A stretch of DNA of 64,000 nt from Methylobacterium radiodurans (GCF_003173735.1 NZ_CP029551.1:2690001-2754000); one strand, 5' to 3'. Positions 9,338 through 18,827 are shown, numbered from the stretch's first letter. The notes: a model not told the origin generated them from the letters alone. Numbers and translations are program-made.

Positions 9338-10801
9338 ATGCCCAACGGCCACATCATCGTCGCGGACGACGACGCCGCGATCCGCACGGTCCTCAACCAG
9401 GCGCTCTCGCGGGCGGGCTACGAGGTCCGCTCCACGGGCAATTGCGCGACGCTCTGGCGCTGGGTGGCGCAAGGGGAGGGCGACCTCGTCATCACCGACG
9501 TGATGATGCCCGACGAGAACGTGTTCGACCTGCTGCCGCGCATCAAGCGGGTGCGCCCCGAACTGCCGATCATCGTGATGAGCGCGCAGAACACCTTCAT
9601 GACGGCGATCCGCGCCTCCGAGCGGGGCGCCTACGAATACCTGCCCAAGCCCTTCGACCTGAAGGAGCTCATCGCCATCGTGGGCCGCGCGCTGTCCCGC
9701 CCCCGCGGGGCGCCGGCACCCGGGGCCGGGCCCGAGAACGAGGACATTCCCCTGGTCGGCCGCTCGCCCGCCATGCAGGAGATCTACCGGGCGCTGGCCC
9801 GCCTGATGCCCACCGACCTTACCGTGATGATCACCGGCGAGTCCGGGACCGGCAAGGAGCTGGTGGCGCGGGCTCTGCACGATTACGGCCGCCGCCGCAC
9901 GGGGCCGTTCGTGCCGGTCAACATGGCGGCGATCCCGCGCGACCTCATCGAGTCGGAACTGTTCGGCCACGAGAAGGGCGCCTTCACGGGCGCGCTCCAG
10001 CGCTCGGCGGGCCGCTTCGAGCAGGCGGAGGGCGGCACGCTCTTCCTCGACGAGATCGGCGACATGCCGATGGAGGCCCAGACGCGCCTGCTGCGCGTGC
10101 TGCAGCAGGGCGAGTACACCACCGTCGGCGGGCGCGTGCCGATCAAGACGAACGTCCGGATCATCGCGGCCACCAACAAGGACCTGCGCATCTCGATCCA
10201 GCAGGGAATCTTCCGCGAGGACCTGTTCTTCCGCCTGAATGTCGTGCCGCTTCGCCTGCCGGCCTTGCGCGAGCGCTCGGAGGACGTGCCGGACCTCGTG
10301 CGCCACTTCTTCGTGCTGGTCGAGCGGGAGGGACTGACCCGCAAGACGCTCGACGGCGACGCGATGGAGCGGCTGAAGCGCTACCGCTGGCCCGGCAACG
10401 TGCGCGAGCTGGAGAACCTCGTGCGCCGCCTCGCGGCGCTCTACCCGCAGGAGACCATCACGGGTCCGGTGATCGAGGCGGAACTCGACACCCTGCCGCT
10501 CGCCCCGCCCGCCGCGGCGCAGGGCCAGAACGGGGCCCGCAAGGGCAGCGAATCGGAGAGCCTGTCCGGCGCCGTCGAGCGGCATCTTTCCGAATACTTC
10601 TCGGGCTACCGGGACACCCTGCCGCCGCCCGGCCTCTATCACCGCATCCTGCGCGAGATCGAGGGCCCGCTGATCGGCGCGGCGCTCGCGGCCACCCGCG
10701 GCAACCAGATCCGCGCGGCGGAGCTGCTCGGCGTCAACCGCAACACCCTTCGCAAGAAGGTGCGCGACCTCGACCTGCAGGTGCTGCGCTCCTCGCGCTG
10801 A
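9338..10801 (+). CDS. ntrC: Sigma-54-dependent response regulator NtrC
   Basis: 487-aa activator. The receiver domain (about 5-118) has acidic residues D10-D12, phospho-acceptor Asp54 in [11 protein letters not shown], and Lys in LPKPFD. The AAA+ domain (about 138-375) has Walker A GESGTGKE at 167-174, the sigma-54-contacting GAFTGA loop at 214-219, Walker B TLFLDEIG, and the arginine-rich sensor segment. The C-terminal Fis-type helix-turn-helix has [22 protein letters not shown]. Phosphorylated by NtrB under nitrogen limitation, it would activate genes such as glnK-amtB, whose sigma-54-like promoter lies at about 47.4 kb. It is the last gene of dusB-ntrB-ntrC. Confidence 0.98.
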   Translation: MPNGHIIVADDDAAIRTVLNQALSRAGYEVRSTGNCATLWRWVAQGEGDLVITDVMMPDENVFDLLPRIKRVRPELPIIVMSAQNTFMTAIRASERGAYEYLPKPFDLKELIAIVGRALSRPRGAPAPGAGPENEDIPLVGRSPAMQEIYRALARLMPTDLTVMITGESGTGKELVARALHDYGRRRTGPFVPVNMAAIPRDLIESELFGHEKGAFTGALQRSAGRFEQAEGGTLFLDEIGDMPMEAQTRLLRVLQQGEYTTVGGRVPIKTNVRIIAATNKDLRISIQQGIFREDLFFRLNVVPLRLPALRERSEDVPDLVRHFFVLVEREGLTRKTLDGDAMERLKRYRWPGNVRELENLVRRLAALYPQETITGPVIEAELDTLPLAPPAAAQGQNGARKGSESESLSGAVERHLSEYFSGYRDTLPPPGLYHRILREIEGPLIGAALAATRGNQIRAAELLGVNRNTLRKKVRDLDLQVLRSSR

Positions 10802-10967
10802 GGCGGCCGACACGGGACAACGGCGCGGCCTGCACGGGCATTCTGCCGCGCCGAATGGCAATTTCGCCACAAAACCCGCTAGGTTCGTCCCGCCGCGGCC
10901 TTCACCCGACGCGGGACGACGCCCTGTGCGCGCCGCGCGCGCCGGGACGAGCCCGAGCAGGATCCCC

Positions 10968-12335
10968 ATGTTCTTCCGCAGACGCAAGACGTTCGAGTCG
11001 ACGCCGATCACCCGGGACGAGGCCGCGCTGCCGAACCGGCTCTCGCCGCGCTCGCCGCACGAGGCGATCAAGCCGACCGCCGCGCCTCCGCCGCCCGAGC
11101 GGCCGGTGCGCGAGCGCGGCGGGCTCGTCGCCACGATCAGCGGACTCCTGACCTTCGCGGTCGTCGTCGCCATCGGGGCGATGATCGGTCTGACCCTGTT
11201 CCAGCGCCAGATCCACGAGCCCGGCCCGCTCGCCGCCGACAAGGTGGTGGTGATCCCGACCCGCAGCGGCACGGGCGAGATCGCCGAGATCCTGCGCCGC
11301 GAGGGCGTGATCGGCCATACCGGCCTGTTCGAGTTCGCGGCACGCTTCGGCGGCAAGCCGCCGCTGAAGGCCGGCGAGTACAACTTCAAGGCCCGCGCCA
11401 GCATCAGCGACGCCATCGACACGGTGACGGCCGGCCGGCAGGTCCAGCACGCCATCACCTTCCCGGAAGGGCTGACGAGCGAGCAGATCGTCACCCGCCT
11501 CAACGAGAACGACGTGCTGACCGGCGAGATCGGCGAGATCCCGGCCGAGGGCTCGCTCCTGCCCGACACCTACAAGTTCGAGCGCGGCGCGACGCGCCAG
11601 ATGATCGTCAACCTGATGAAGCAGAAGCAGCGCGAGGTGCTGAACCAGATCTGGCTGCGCCGCAACGCCGAGGTTCCGGTGAAGACGCCGGCCGAGATGG
11701 TCACCCTCGCCTCGATCGTCGAGAAGGAGACCGGCCGGGCCGACGAGCGCCCGCGGGTAGCCGGCGTCTTCGTGAACCGGCTTAACCGGCGCATGAAGCT
11801 GCAATCGGACCCGACCATCGTGTACGGGCTGGTCGGCGGGCGCGGCACGCTCGGCCGCGGCATCCTGCGCTCCGAGATCGACCGGCCGACCCCCTACAAC
11901 ACCTACGTGATCGAGGGCCTGCCCCCGGGCCCGATCGCCAATCCGGGCCGCGCCGCGCTGGAGGCGGTGGCGAACCCCTCGCGCACCAAGGACCTCTACT
12001 TCGTGGCCGACGGCACCGGCGGGCACGCCTTCGCCGACAGCCTGGAGGGCCACCAGCGCAACGTCGCCCGCTGGCGCGCCGTCGAGCGCTCCCGCCAGAG
12101 CCCGACGCCGGATGCCGGCGGCGTCGACAAGGTCGAGCCCGCCGCCGAACCGGCCACGCCCGGCCGCGCCTCGGCCTACGCGCCGCCCGGCACCAACGCC
12201 GCCTTCATCGAGGGCCAGGGCGCGACGCGCCCGAAGGCCTTCGACGCCTCCGAGGGCACGCGCCTCGACCCGCTGCGGAACAAGACCTACGATCTCGGCT
12301 CGCCCAAGACCGTGCCGGTGCTGAAGCAGCCATAG
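10968..12335 (+). CDS. mltG: Endolytic murein transglycosylase MltG (YceG-like)
   Basis: 455-aa inner-membrane protein that cleaves nascent glycan strands and so sets peptidoglycan strand length. A cytoplasmic proline-rich N-terminus (about 1-50) is followed by one transmembrane helix (about 52-75), LysM-like strands, and the YceG catalytic domain with the conserved Glu in ASIVEKETGRADERP, plus LQSDPTIVYG and SPYNTY-type PTPYNTYVIEGLPPGPIANPG. The C-terminal 70 residues are low-complexity Pro/Ala-rich. It heads mltG-yicC-gmk. The 166-base gap after ntrC contains its likely promoter. Confidence 0.95.
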   Translation: MFFRRRKTFESTPITRDEAALPNRLSPRSPHEAIKPTAAPPPPERPVRERGGLVATISGLLTFAVVVAIGAMIGLTLFQRQIHEPGPLAADKVVVIPTRSGTGEIAEILRREGVIGHTGLFEFAARFGGKPPLKAGEYNFKARASISDAIDTVTAGRQVQHAITFPEGLTSEQIVTRLNENDVLTGEIGEIPAEGSLLPDTYKFERGATRQMIVNLMKQKQREVLNQIWLRRNAEVPVKTPAEMVTLASIVEKETGRADERPRVAGVFVNRLNRRMKLQSDPTIVYGLVGGRGTLGRGILRSEIDRPTPYNTYVIEGLPPGPIANPGRAALEAVANPSRTKDLYFVADGTGGHAFADSLEGHQRNVARWRAVERSRQSPTPDAGGVDKVEPAAEPATPGRASAYAPPGTNAAFIEGQGATRPKAFDASEGTRLDPLRNKTYDLGSPKTVPVLKQP

Positions 12336-12429
12336 CGCGCCTGTCGTAGGGCTCTCTCAGCGCTTGCAATCCGGCGCGCCCCGCCCCCTTTGTGGGGGGA
12401 ACGAAGGAAGCGCCGGAATCGACCGCCCC

Positions 12430-13305
12430 ATGATCGCGAGCATGACCGGGTTCGCCCGCGCCGCCGGCACCTCCGGGCCTGTGCAATGGGCCTGGGAGGT
12501 CCGCAGCGTCAACGGGCGCGGGCTCGACGTGCGCCTGCGCGTGCCGAACGGCTACGAGGCGGCCGGCGAGGTCGCCCGCACCGCCCTCCAGAAGACCCTG
12601 TCGCGCGGCCAGTGCCAGCTCAGCCTCGCGCTGACGAAGCCGGAGACCGCCGTGCGGGTGCGGGTCAACGAGGCGCTGCTCGGCAGCCTCGCCGCCGCCG
12701 TCGCCCGGGTGCCCGTGCCCGAGGGCATCGCGCCCGCCACGATGGACGGCCTGCTCGCGATCCGCGGCGTGATCGAGACCGAGGAGGAGGCCGCGCCCGA
12801 GACCGACTCGCTCGCCCGCGACCTCGCGGAGGGCGTGGTGCGGCTGGTGGCCGACCTCGTCGAAGCGCGCCGCGCCGAAGGGCGCCAGCTCGCCGAGATC
12901 GTCGGCGGGCAGATCGCGCGCATCGCCGAACTGACCGAGGCCGCCGAGGCGTGCCCCGCCCGCAAGCCGGAGGCGGTGCGCGCGCGCCTCGCGGCCCTGG
13001 TCGCCGGCCTGACCGAGGGCGGCGGCCTCGATCCCGACCGCCTGCACCAGGAGGCGGTACTGCTGGCCGCCAAGGCGGATGTGCGCGAGGAGCTCGACCG
13101 GCTGCGCACCCATGTGGGCGCGGTGCAGGAGCTTCTGGCCAAGGGCGGCGCCATCGGGCGGCGGCTCGATTTCCTGGCCCAGGAACTCGGCCGCGAGGCC
13201 AACACCCTCTGCGCCAAGGCCAACGACGCCGCGCTCTCGCGGATCGGACTCGACTTGAAGGCCGTGGTGGAGCAATTCCGCGAGCAGGTGCAGAACGTCG
13301 AGTGA
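12430..13305 (+). CDS. yicC: YicC/YloC-family endoribonuclease
   Basis: 291-aa member of the YicC family. It has the diagnostic N-terminus MIASMTGFARA and EVRSVNGRGLDVRLRVP, and the C-terminal DUF1732 signature RLDFLAQELGREANTLCAKANDAALSRIGLDLKAVVEQFREQVQNVE-type ending. YicC is an RNase implicated in small-RNA turnover in enterobacteria, and the gene typically sits beside gmk, as here (37 bases before gmk). Full length. Confidence 0.93.
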   Translation: MIASMTGFARAAGTSGPVQWAWEVRSVNGRGLDVRLRVPNGYEAAGEVARTALQKTLSRGQCQLSLALTKPETAVRVRVNEALLGSLAAAVARVPVPEGIAPATMDGLLAIRGVIETEEEAAPETDSLARDLAEGVVRLVADLVEARRAEGRQLAEIVGGQIARIAELTEAAEACPARKPEAVRARLAALVAGLTEGGGLDPDRLHQEAVLLAAKADVREELDRLRTHVGAVQELLAKGGAIGRRLDFLAQELGREANTLCAKANDAALSRIGLDLKAVVEQFREQVQNVE

Positions 13306-13342
13306 GTTTGCGCGTGACGGAATGGACGAGCGGGGGGCGCGG

Positions 13343-14011
13343 ATGACGGAGCCGGTGCGGCACAGGCCGGACGCGATCGCGCGGCGCGGCCTCATCCTGA
13401 TCCTGTCCTCGCCCTCGGGGGCGGGCAAGACCACGCTGACGCGGGCCATCGCGCAGGACGGCGGCTGGGGTCTCGATCTCTCGATCTCGGTGACGACCCG
13501 GGCGCGGCGCCCCTCCGAGATCGACGGCAAGCACTACCACTTCATCGAGCGCGAGGCCTTCGACGACCTGCGGACCCGCGACGACCTGCTCGAATGGGCG
13601 GAGGTGCACGGCAACTTCTACGGCACGCCGCGCCGCCCGGTGGAGCGGGTGCTGGCGGCCGGCCGGGACATGATCTTCGACATCGACTACCAGGGCACCC
13701 GGCAGGTGCGCTCCAAGCTCGCCGACGATGTGGTGACGGTCTTCATCCTGCCCCCCAGCATGGCGGAGCTGCGCCAGCGCCTGGAGCGCCGGGCGGAGGA
13801 TTCGCAGGCCACGATCGAGAAGCGGCTGCAGAACGCCCGCCACGAGATCCAGCGCTGGAGCGAGTACGACTACGTCATCGTCAACGACGACCTGCAGAAC
13901 GCCTTCACGGCGCTGCAGAGCATCCTGACCGCCGAGCGCCTGCGCCGGACCCGCCGCACGGGGCTGGAGGGCTTCGTGGAGGGGATCCTGTCGGAGGGGC
14001 AGGGAGGCTGA
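13343..14011 (+). CDS. gmk: Guanylate kinase
   Basis: 222-aa enzyme phosphorylating GMP to GDP. The P-loop SSPSGAGKTTL (about 22-32) is followed by the GMP-binding segment SVTTRARRPSEIDGKHYHF, the LEWAEVHGNFYGTP loop, and DIDYQGTRQVR. The ATG at 13343 has a purine-rich GGGGGGCGCGG stretch upstream; another ATG at 13322 would add seven residues. It is the third gene of mltG-yicC-gmk and converges on bphO, with a hairpin-rich 78-base gap between them. Confidence 0.96.
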   Translation: MTEPVRHRPDAIARRGLILILSSPSGAGKTTLTRAIAQDGGWGLDLSISVTTRARRPSEIDGKHYHFIEREAFDDLRTRDDLLEWAEVHGNFYGTPRRPVERVLAAGRDMIFDIDYQGTRQVRSKLADDVVTVFILPPSMAELRQRLERRAEDSQATIEKRLQNARHEIQRWSEYDYVIVNDDLQNAFTALQSILTAERLRRTRRTGLEGFVEGILSEGQGG

Positions 14012-14021
14012 GACCGGGGCT

Positions 14022-14057
14022 GAGACCCTCTGCCCGGGTGCGAGGAGAGGGGGTCTC
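14022..14057. repeat. Palindromic intergenic repeat (family 1, degenerate)
   Basis: Imperfect inverted repeat GAGACCCTCT...AGAGGGGGTCTC between the convergent gmk and bphO genes. It resembles the C-run/G-run hairpins at 38697, 44930, 54867 and 61849-62047. No T-run follows on either strand, so it is not a standard terminator, though it may slow convergent transcription. Confidence 0.5.
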
Positions 14058-14089
14058 GCGACCCCTGAAGTAGTCTACTGGATGTCCGC

Positions 14090-14665
14090 TCATGCGGCGC
14101 GGGACGTCGCAGCGTCGTCCGCGCAGAGCCAGTCCCGCATCGCCCGGAAGGTGGCGACCGCTGCCTCGGTCAGCGCGGCCTCGTCGGCCACCGTCTCCAA
14201 CCGTGCCCGGAAGGCGGACCACATCGCGCCGGTCGCCGGCCCGTGCGCGCGGTAATAGGTGAGCCCGTCGGTCGTCAGCCCGTGCAGGGCCGCGATGCGG
14301 CGGCCAATCACCTGACCGCCGAGCGTCGATCCTTCTAGGACGTAGAGGGCTCCCAGCGCCGCCGGGCCGTCGAGCCGCGGCGTATCAGGAAAGGGCAGGC
14401 AGCTAATCGCCGCTGCGTCGAGGCCGAGATAGGCCAAGTCGGCGTCGAGCCGATCGAGGCGCCGCCGCGGACCGAAGAAGGGCTCGTCGGCGAGGCCCGC
14501 GCCGATCGCCGGCTCGTAGGCCGCGTGGAAGCCACGCAACCGCGCGAGCAGAGCGCGGTAGCCGGCCACGGTCGCCACACGCCGCTCCCAGCCGAGATCG
14601 TGCTCGAGACCCGCGTGCGCCGCCTCCGTCGCCGCGCGCAGGCGCCGGTGCAGATCCCCGATCAT
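14090..14665 (-). CDS. bphO: Biliverdin-producing heme oxygenase
   Basis: 191-aa all-helical heme-oxygenase-fold protein. An N-terminal helix LHRRLRAATEAAHAGLEHDL supplies the proximal His, and the distal helix has LYVLEGSTLGGQVIGRR. The ATG overlaps the bphP stop codon by four bases (ATGA), so the two genes are translationally coupled. In this context the enzyme would open heme to biliverdin IX-alpha, the chromophore of the phytochrome encoded just upstream. The electron donor is unknown; a flavoprotein reductase-like gene lies two genes upstream. Confidence 0.93.
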   Translation of the reverse strand: MIGDLHRRLRAATEAAHAGLEHDLGWERRVATVAGYRALLARLRGFHAAYEPAIGAGLADEPFFGPRRRLDRLDADLAYLGLDAAAISCLPFPDTPRLDGPAALGALYVLEGSTLGGQVIGRRIAALHGLTTDGLTYYRAHGPATGAMWSAFRARLETVADEAALTEAAVATFRAMRDWLCADDAATSRAA

Positions 14666-17250
14666 GCGGTGACGGTGAAGCAGGCGCCGGGATCGTTGGC
14701 GACCTCGAGCCGAGCGTTGATCTGGTCGAGCATGGCGCGGATCAGCTTCATGCCGAGGCCGGTGCCGCGCGGGTTCGAGTCCCAGCCGTCCGGCAGGCCC
14801 GCGCCGTCGTCGCAGACGCGCAGCTTCACCCCGAGGCCCGCCGCCGAGACCTCGACCGCGACGCGGCCCGTACCCGGACCGGAGGCACCGTACTTGAACG
14901 CATTGGTGACGAGTTCGGTCGCGATGAGCGAGAGCGCCACCGCCTTGCGATAGGGCACCATCAGGCCGGCCTCGGCCGTGAGATCGACGGCGTGCCCCTC
15001 TCCGGCGAGCCCAGCGAGGTCGCGGCACAGGCTCTCGATGGTCTGGCCGAGATCGACCTCCTCGATCGTCTCGGCCTGATAGAGGCTGTCGTGGACGCGC
15101 GCGACGCTCATCACCCGGGCGGAGGTGTCGGCGAAGGCCTGCCGGGCGTCCGCATCCGCGATGTTGCGGCGCTGCAGCTGCAGGAAGGACGAGACGATCT
15201 GAAGCGAGTTCTTGACCCTGTGGTCGATCTCGCGGGTCAGCAGGTCCTTCTGGGCGAGCAGCCGCTCCTTCTCGGCGAGCAGGCTGGTCAGCTCGTCGAT
15301 CTTGCGGCGCTGGCGCAGCACCACGCCCTCGACCGCGCGGGCGAGGGAGACGGCGAGCGAGACCTGCCACTCGGCAAACGGGGCGGCGAAGCCCGTGCGC
15401 TCCTCCACCCAGCGCTCGAAGGAGCGGCGCGGCAGCACCGCCACCGGGCCGTCGCCGGCCAGGACGGGCTTGCGCGGGTCGCCGCCCCAGGTCACGGTGC
15501 TCGGCACCTCGGGCCGGAACCAGAGGATCAGGTTCTCGCGCTGCCCGTCCACGAAGACGGCGAGCAGGCCGCTGGCGATCTCGCGGTGGGTCGCGAAGGT
15601 CGGGAAGTCCGCAGCGAGGCTCTCCGAGGAGAAGCTCGTCCCGTCCGGGCCGATCCGCTGCCTGACCCAGGCCGAGAGCGCCAGCACATCGTCGTCAGGC
15701 GGCGTCCGCCCGATCAGCGTCACTCGATCGCCCGCGACTATGCCGGCTCCGGTCGAACCGAACAGATCGAGGAGCGTGGTCTCGGCCCCGGTCAGGGCGG
15801 CGACGAAATCGTCGGAGCGCGTCAGCTCCCGCACCAGCTGCGCCTCGGTCGCCAGATGCGCCTGCCGCTCCGCCCAGAGCGTGCGCGCCGCGATCTCCTG
15901 CACCCGCATGGCGAAGGCGTCCGTAAGTACGGTCGCGGCGGCGCGGGTCTCGGGCGGCACGTAGTGCGGCTGCCGGTGATGGCCGATCATCAGGCCCCAG
16001 AGCCGGTTCTCGACCATGATCGAGATCGACATCGACCCGTTCACGCCGAGATTGCGTTGATATTCCAGATGGATCGGCGACAGGGTCCGGTTCTGCGCGA
16101 AGGTGAGGTCGATCGGTGCGTTGCCGAGAGTGGGCGCGCCCACCAGCGGGACCGGCACGCAGTCCCGGTCGATCACGAAGCGGCTCTTGGCCCGGGTGTA
16201 GAGGGCACGAGCCTGGGCCGGGATATCGGAAGCCGGGAAGCGCAGGCCGAACAGGCTGCGCGACCAGTCGGAGATCTTGTCCTCGGCCACCGCCTCGCCG
16301 TTCCAGTCCGTGTCGAACCGGTAGACCAGCACGCACTCGAAACCGGTCAGCGCCCGGACCTCGTGGGCGGCGATTTGGGCTGCCTCCGCCAGCGTCTCGG
16401 CGGCGCGCAGGCGGCCCACCGCAAGCTCCGTGTCGGCTTGGCGGGCATCGCCAAAATCGTCCGGACTATCGGGCGCGCGCTCCAACTCAACGATGAGGCG
16501 GCCCGCATGGGCGTGCGCCACCGCGTAGTAGGCGCCCTCCTGCCCGTCGAGGCGCAGGGTCCGGCGCACCGAGCGGCCGTCCGTCAGTGTGCCGGCGGCG
16601 AGGCGGGCCCGCACCACATCGATGAAGCCGAGCGGCAGCACCGCCGCGAGCGGGCGCCCGTCGAGGAACGGTTCGGGGCCCGGCAGGATATCGAAGGCAT
16701 TGGTGCTGTGGGCGACGATCGTCAGGGCCTCGGCGTCCGCCGCCAGCATCACGGCGTTCGGCTGGATCGAGCCCGGGATGTGGATCGGCTCCCGCTCACA
16801 GATCGAGGGATCGACCGGCTCCGCCCGGACGCGGCTGCCGATCGCCGCCATCACGGCCTCGCGCGACGGGCCGGCGCCGAGGCTCTCCAGCGGGTTGATC
16901 GTCAGCCAGTCGTGCGTCCGGCCACTGCGCATGTGGACGCGCGTGCGCAGGGAGCCCGGCATGCGGCCGAACACGAACTCGAACGATTCGTCGAGGGAGC
17001 CGCGGCGGCGCCCGGCCAGGAAGCGACCGAGAAAGCCCGGCACGTTGGTGCTGGGCACCACCTCGCGAAAGTAGTTGCGCCCGAGCACGGCCTCCCGGGA
17101 CAATCCCCAGAGCGCGCTGGCCCCCTCGTTGAAGACGACGACGGCGCCCGAAGCGTCGAGGCCGACGACACCCGTGTCGAGTTGGTCGAGTTCGTCGGGT
17201 GCGAGAGCGTCGAGGTCGACGTGATCGCCCGGCGTTGCGATCTGCGGCAT
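14662..17250 (-). CDS. bphP: Bacteriophytochrome histidine kinase with N-terminal PYP-like PAS domain
   Basis: 862-aa red/far-red photoreceptor kinase. Residues about 15-120 align with photoactive yellow protein (LDASGAVVVFNEG, GRNYFREVVPSTN, RTRVHM), but the chromophore Cys69 position is Ser67, and the pocket Tyr42/Glu46/Thr50/Arg52 positions are Phe40/Ala44/Trp48/Leu50. The phytochrome core follows: biliverdin-binding Cys151 (SICEREPIHIPGSIQP), GAF with PASDIP (339-344), His394 and the HH at 424-425, PHY with WGGDP and PRRSF tongue, then a HisKA_2 kinase with His677 (EIDHRVKN) and an HATPase end. The start is uncertain: ATG 17250 lacks an RBS, and a GTG at 17364 overlapping the upstream gene stop is possible. 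bphO overlaps its end. Confidence 0.95.
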   Translation of the reverse strand: MPQIATPGDHVDLDALAPDELDQLDTGVVGLDASGAVVVFNEGASALWGLSREAVLGRNYFREVVPSTNVPGFLGRFLAGRRRGSLDESFEFVFGRMPGSLRTRVHMRSGRTHDWLTINPLESLGAGPSREAVMAAIGSRVRAEPVDPSICEREPIHIPGSIQPNAVMLAADAEALTIVAHSTNAFDILPGPEPFLDGRPLAAVLPLGFIDVVRARLAAGTLTDGRSVRRTLRLDGQEGAYYAVAHAHAGRLIVELERAPDSPDDFGDARQADTELAVGRLRAAETLAEAAQIAAHEVRALTGFECVLVYRFDTDWNGEAVAEDKISDWSRSLFGLRFPASDIPAQARALYTRAKSRFVIDRDCVPVPLVGAPTLGNAPIDLTFAQNRTLSPIHLEYQRNLGVNGSMSISIMVENRLWGLMIGHHRQPHYVPPETRAAATVLTDAFAMRVQEIAARTLWAERQAHLATEAQLVRELTRSDDFVAALTGAETTLLDLFGSTGAGIVAGDRVTLIGRTPPDDDVLALSAWVRQRIGPDGTSFSSESLAADFPTFATHREIASGLLAVFVDGQRENLILWFRPEVPSTVTWGGDPRKPVLAGDGPVAVLPRRSFERWVEERTGFAAPFAEWQVSLAVSLARAVEGVVLRQRRKIDELTSLLAEKERLLAQKDLLTREIDHRVKNSLQIVSSFLQLQRRNIADADARQAFADTSARVMSVARVHDSLYQAETIEEVDLGQTIESLCRDLAGLAGEGHAVDLTAEAGLMVPYRKAVALSLIATELVTNAFKYGASGPGTGRVAVEVSAAGLGVKLRVCDDGAGLPDGWDSNPRGTGLGMKLIRAMLDQINARLEVANDPGACFTVTA

Positions 17251-17275
17251 CAGGAGGGAGACTGACTCATCGGAC

Positions 17276-17291
17276 GCCCGGTATGCCGGGC
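17276..17291. promoter_or_regulatory. Inverted repeat upstream of bphP
   Basis: GCCCGG-N4-CCGGGC lies 26-41 bases before the bphP ATG, in the 110-base gap after the flavoprotein gene. It could be an operator or a 5'UTR hairpin. If bphP instead starts at the GTG at 17364, this sequence is coding. A related GCCCGGT-N3-ACCGGGC occurs before truB (19953-19969). Confidence 0.3.
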
Positions 17292-17360
17292 GGACAGATT
17301 GAGCGCAATGCTCTGAGCGTGCCGCGCTGGTATCGACCACCCTGCGGTTGTGCGCGGGCC

Positions 17361-18752
17361 TCACGCCTGCGGCGCCGCGCGCGCCAGCGCCGTGAGGGCG
17401 CTCTGCAGTCCCTCCTCGACCGTCGGGTGGTAGACAGGACGATCGAGAAGATCCTGGACCGTCCGTCCGGCCGCGATGGCATCGGCCAAGATGTGCGCGA
17501 GGTGTTCAACCTCCGGGCCGATCAGCTCGCCGCCGAGCAGGCGGCCCGCGCGGTCACCCCAGAGGCGGATGCCGCCCTGGTTCGCCGCTTCGATGCGGGC
17601 GCGGCCTTGGTCGCAGAAGCTGGCGGTGCCCACGACCCGATCCTCGGCCCCGTCGTCGTAGGGAGCGCCAACCCGCGCGGTCTGTGGATGGGTGAAGACC
17701 ATCGCGAGTGTCGTCCACGACTCGGGCGCGTCGAGGCTCTGACCCCGCGCGAGTGCTGCGGCGTTGCGCCCGGCGATCGTGCCCTGGCGGCTCGCCTCGT
17801 GCAGGATCGGCCGCAGGGCGTTGGCGTCGCCCGCGATGAGGAGCGGCGTTCCGTGGCAGACGAGGCTGCGCGGATCGAAGCGCGGCAAGCCTTCGTCATC
17901 CAGGTCGAGGCCGGCTGCGGCCAGGTCCAAGCCCGCCAGATTCGGCGGCCGCCCGGCCGCCGACAGGACGCTGGCGAAGCAGCCCTCGCCGCGGGTGCCG
18001 TCGGCCCCGCGCCACGCGAGGCGCACGCCCGCGTTGGTCGCCTCGGCGCGCTCGATCTCGGTTTCGCGCAGCAGCGTCATATCCGCGGCATAGATCTCCG
18101 CGGCGGCCTGCACGAGATCCGGATGCGTGAGGCCGGCGAGCGTCGATCCAGTGTCGATCACGGTGACGGCGACGCCGAGGCGCGCCATCGCCTGGGCCAG
18201 CTCGACCCCGACCGGCCCGCCGCCCAGGACCGCGAGGGAATCCGGCAGATCGGTGATCTCGAAGATCGTGTCGGTGGTGAGCACCCGATCGCCCAGCCCT
18301 CGGAGCAGCTTCGGCACGGCCGGGCTCGAGCCGGTGGCGATGACGGCCGAGCTGAACGCAACTTTGTGCGGGCCGACCGCGAGGGTGCGGGCGTCGAGGA
18401 AGCGAGCCTCGCCCGCGATGCGGCGCACGTCCGGGATCTCGTCGAGGGAATCGAAGACGGCGCTGACGAAGCGGTCGCGCTCGGCGCGGACGCGGTGCAG
18501 CACGGCGGGCCCGTCGATCCGGACTTCGCCGACGCGCACGCCGAACAGACCCGCCTGTCGGGCCGCGTGAGCGGCCTCGCCCGCCGCGATCAGCAGCTTG
18601 GAGGGCATGCAGCCCACTCGGGCGCAGGTGGTTCCCCCGGGGCCGCGCTCAATCAGCACCGCGTCGGCGCCGGCCTCCACAGCTGCCCGGTAGGCGGCGA
18701 TGCCGGCGGTGCCGGCCCCGATGATCGCGACGTCGAAGCTGTACTCAGGCAT
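17361..18752 (-). CDS. Dihydrolipoyl dehydrogenase-like pyridine nucleotide-disulfide oxidoreductase
   Basis: 463-aa class I flavoprotein disulfide reductase. It has the FAD motif IIGAGTAGIAAYRAA, the redox-active CxxxxC in TTCARVGCMPSK, the NAD-binding GGGPVGVELAQAMARLG, a second FAD motif LIAGDAN, and the C-terminal active-site YHPTVEEGL of the partner subunit. By motif it is a lipoamide dehydrogenase, but it is not beside any 2-oxoacid dehydrogenase genes. It sits directly upstream of bphP-bphO on the same strand, raising the possibility (inference only) that it serves a redox role linked to the heme oxygenase. Confidence 0.9.
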   Translation of the reverse strand: MPEYSFDVAIIGAGTAGIAAYRAAVEAGADAVLIERGPGGTTCARVGCMPSKLLIAAGEAAHAARQAGLFGVRVGEVRIDGPAVLHRVRAERDRFVSAVFDSLDEIPDVRRIAGEARFLDARTLAVGPHKVAFSSAVIATGSSPAVPKLLRGLGDRVLTTDTIFEITDLPDSLAVLGGGPVGVELAQAMARLGVAVTVIDTGSTLAGLTHPDLVQAAAEIYAADMTLLRETEIERAEATNAGVRLAWRGADGTRGEGCFASVLSAAGRPPNLAGLDLAAAGLDLDDEGLPRFDPRSLVCHGTPLLIAGDANALRPILHEASRQGTIAGRNAAALARGQSLDAPESWTTLAMVFTHPQTARVGAPYDDGAEDRVVGTASFCDQGRARIEAANQGGIRLWGDRAGRLLGGELIGPEVEHLAHILADAIAAGRTVQDLLDRPVYHPTVEEGLQSALTALARAAPQA

Positions 18753-18827
18753 CAGGTTCCCCGCGGGCGGCTATGCACCCGCGGGCCAACAGGCCGAGGA
18801 AGCCTTCGTTCCGGACCCGCCGGGGCC

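Noticed and set aside
15000..17265. Long plus-strand open frame antisense to bphP
   Set aside because: It mirrors the bphP coding sequence, has no RBS or domain, and the minus-strand gene has clear motifs.
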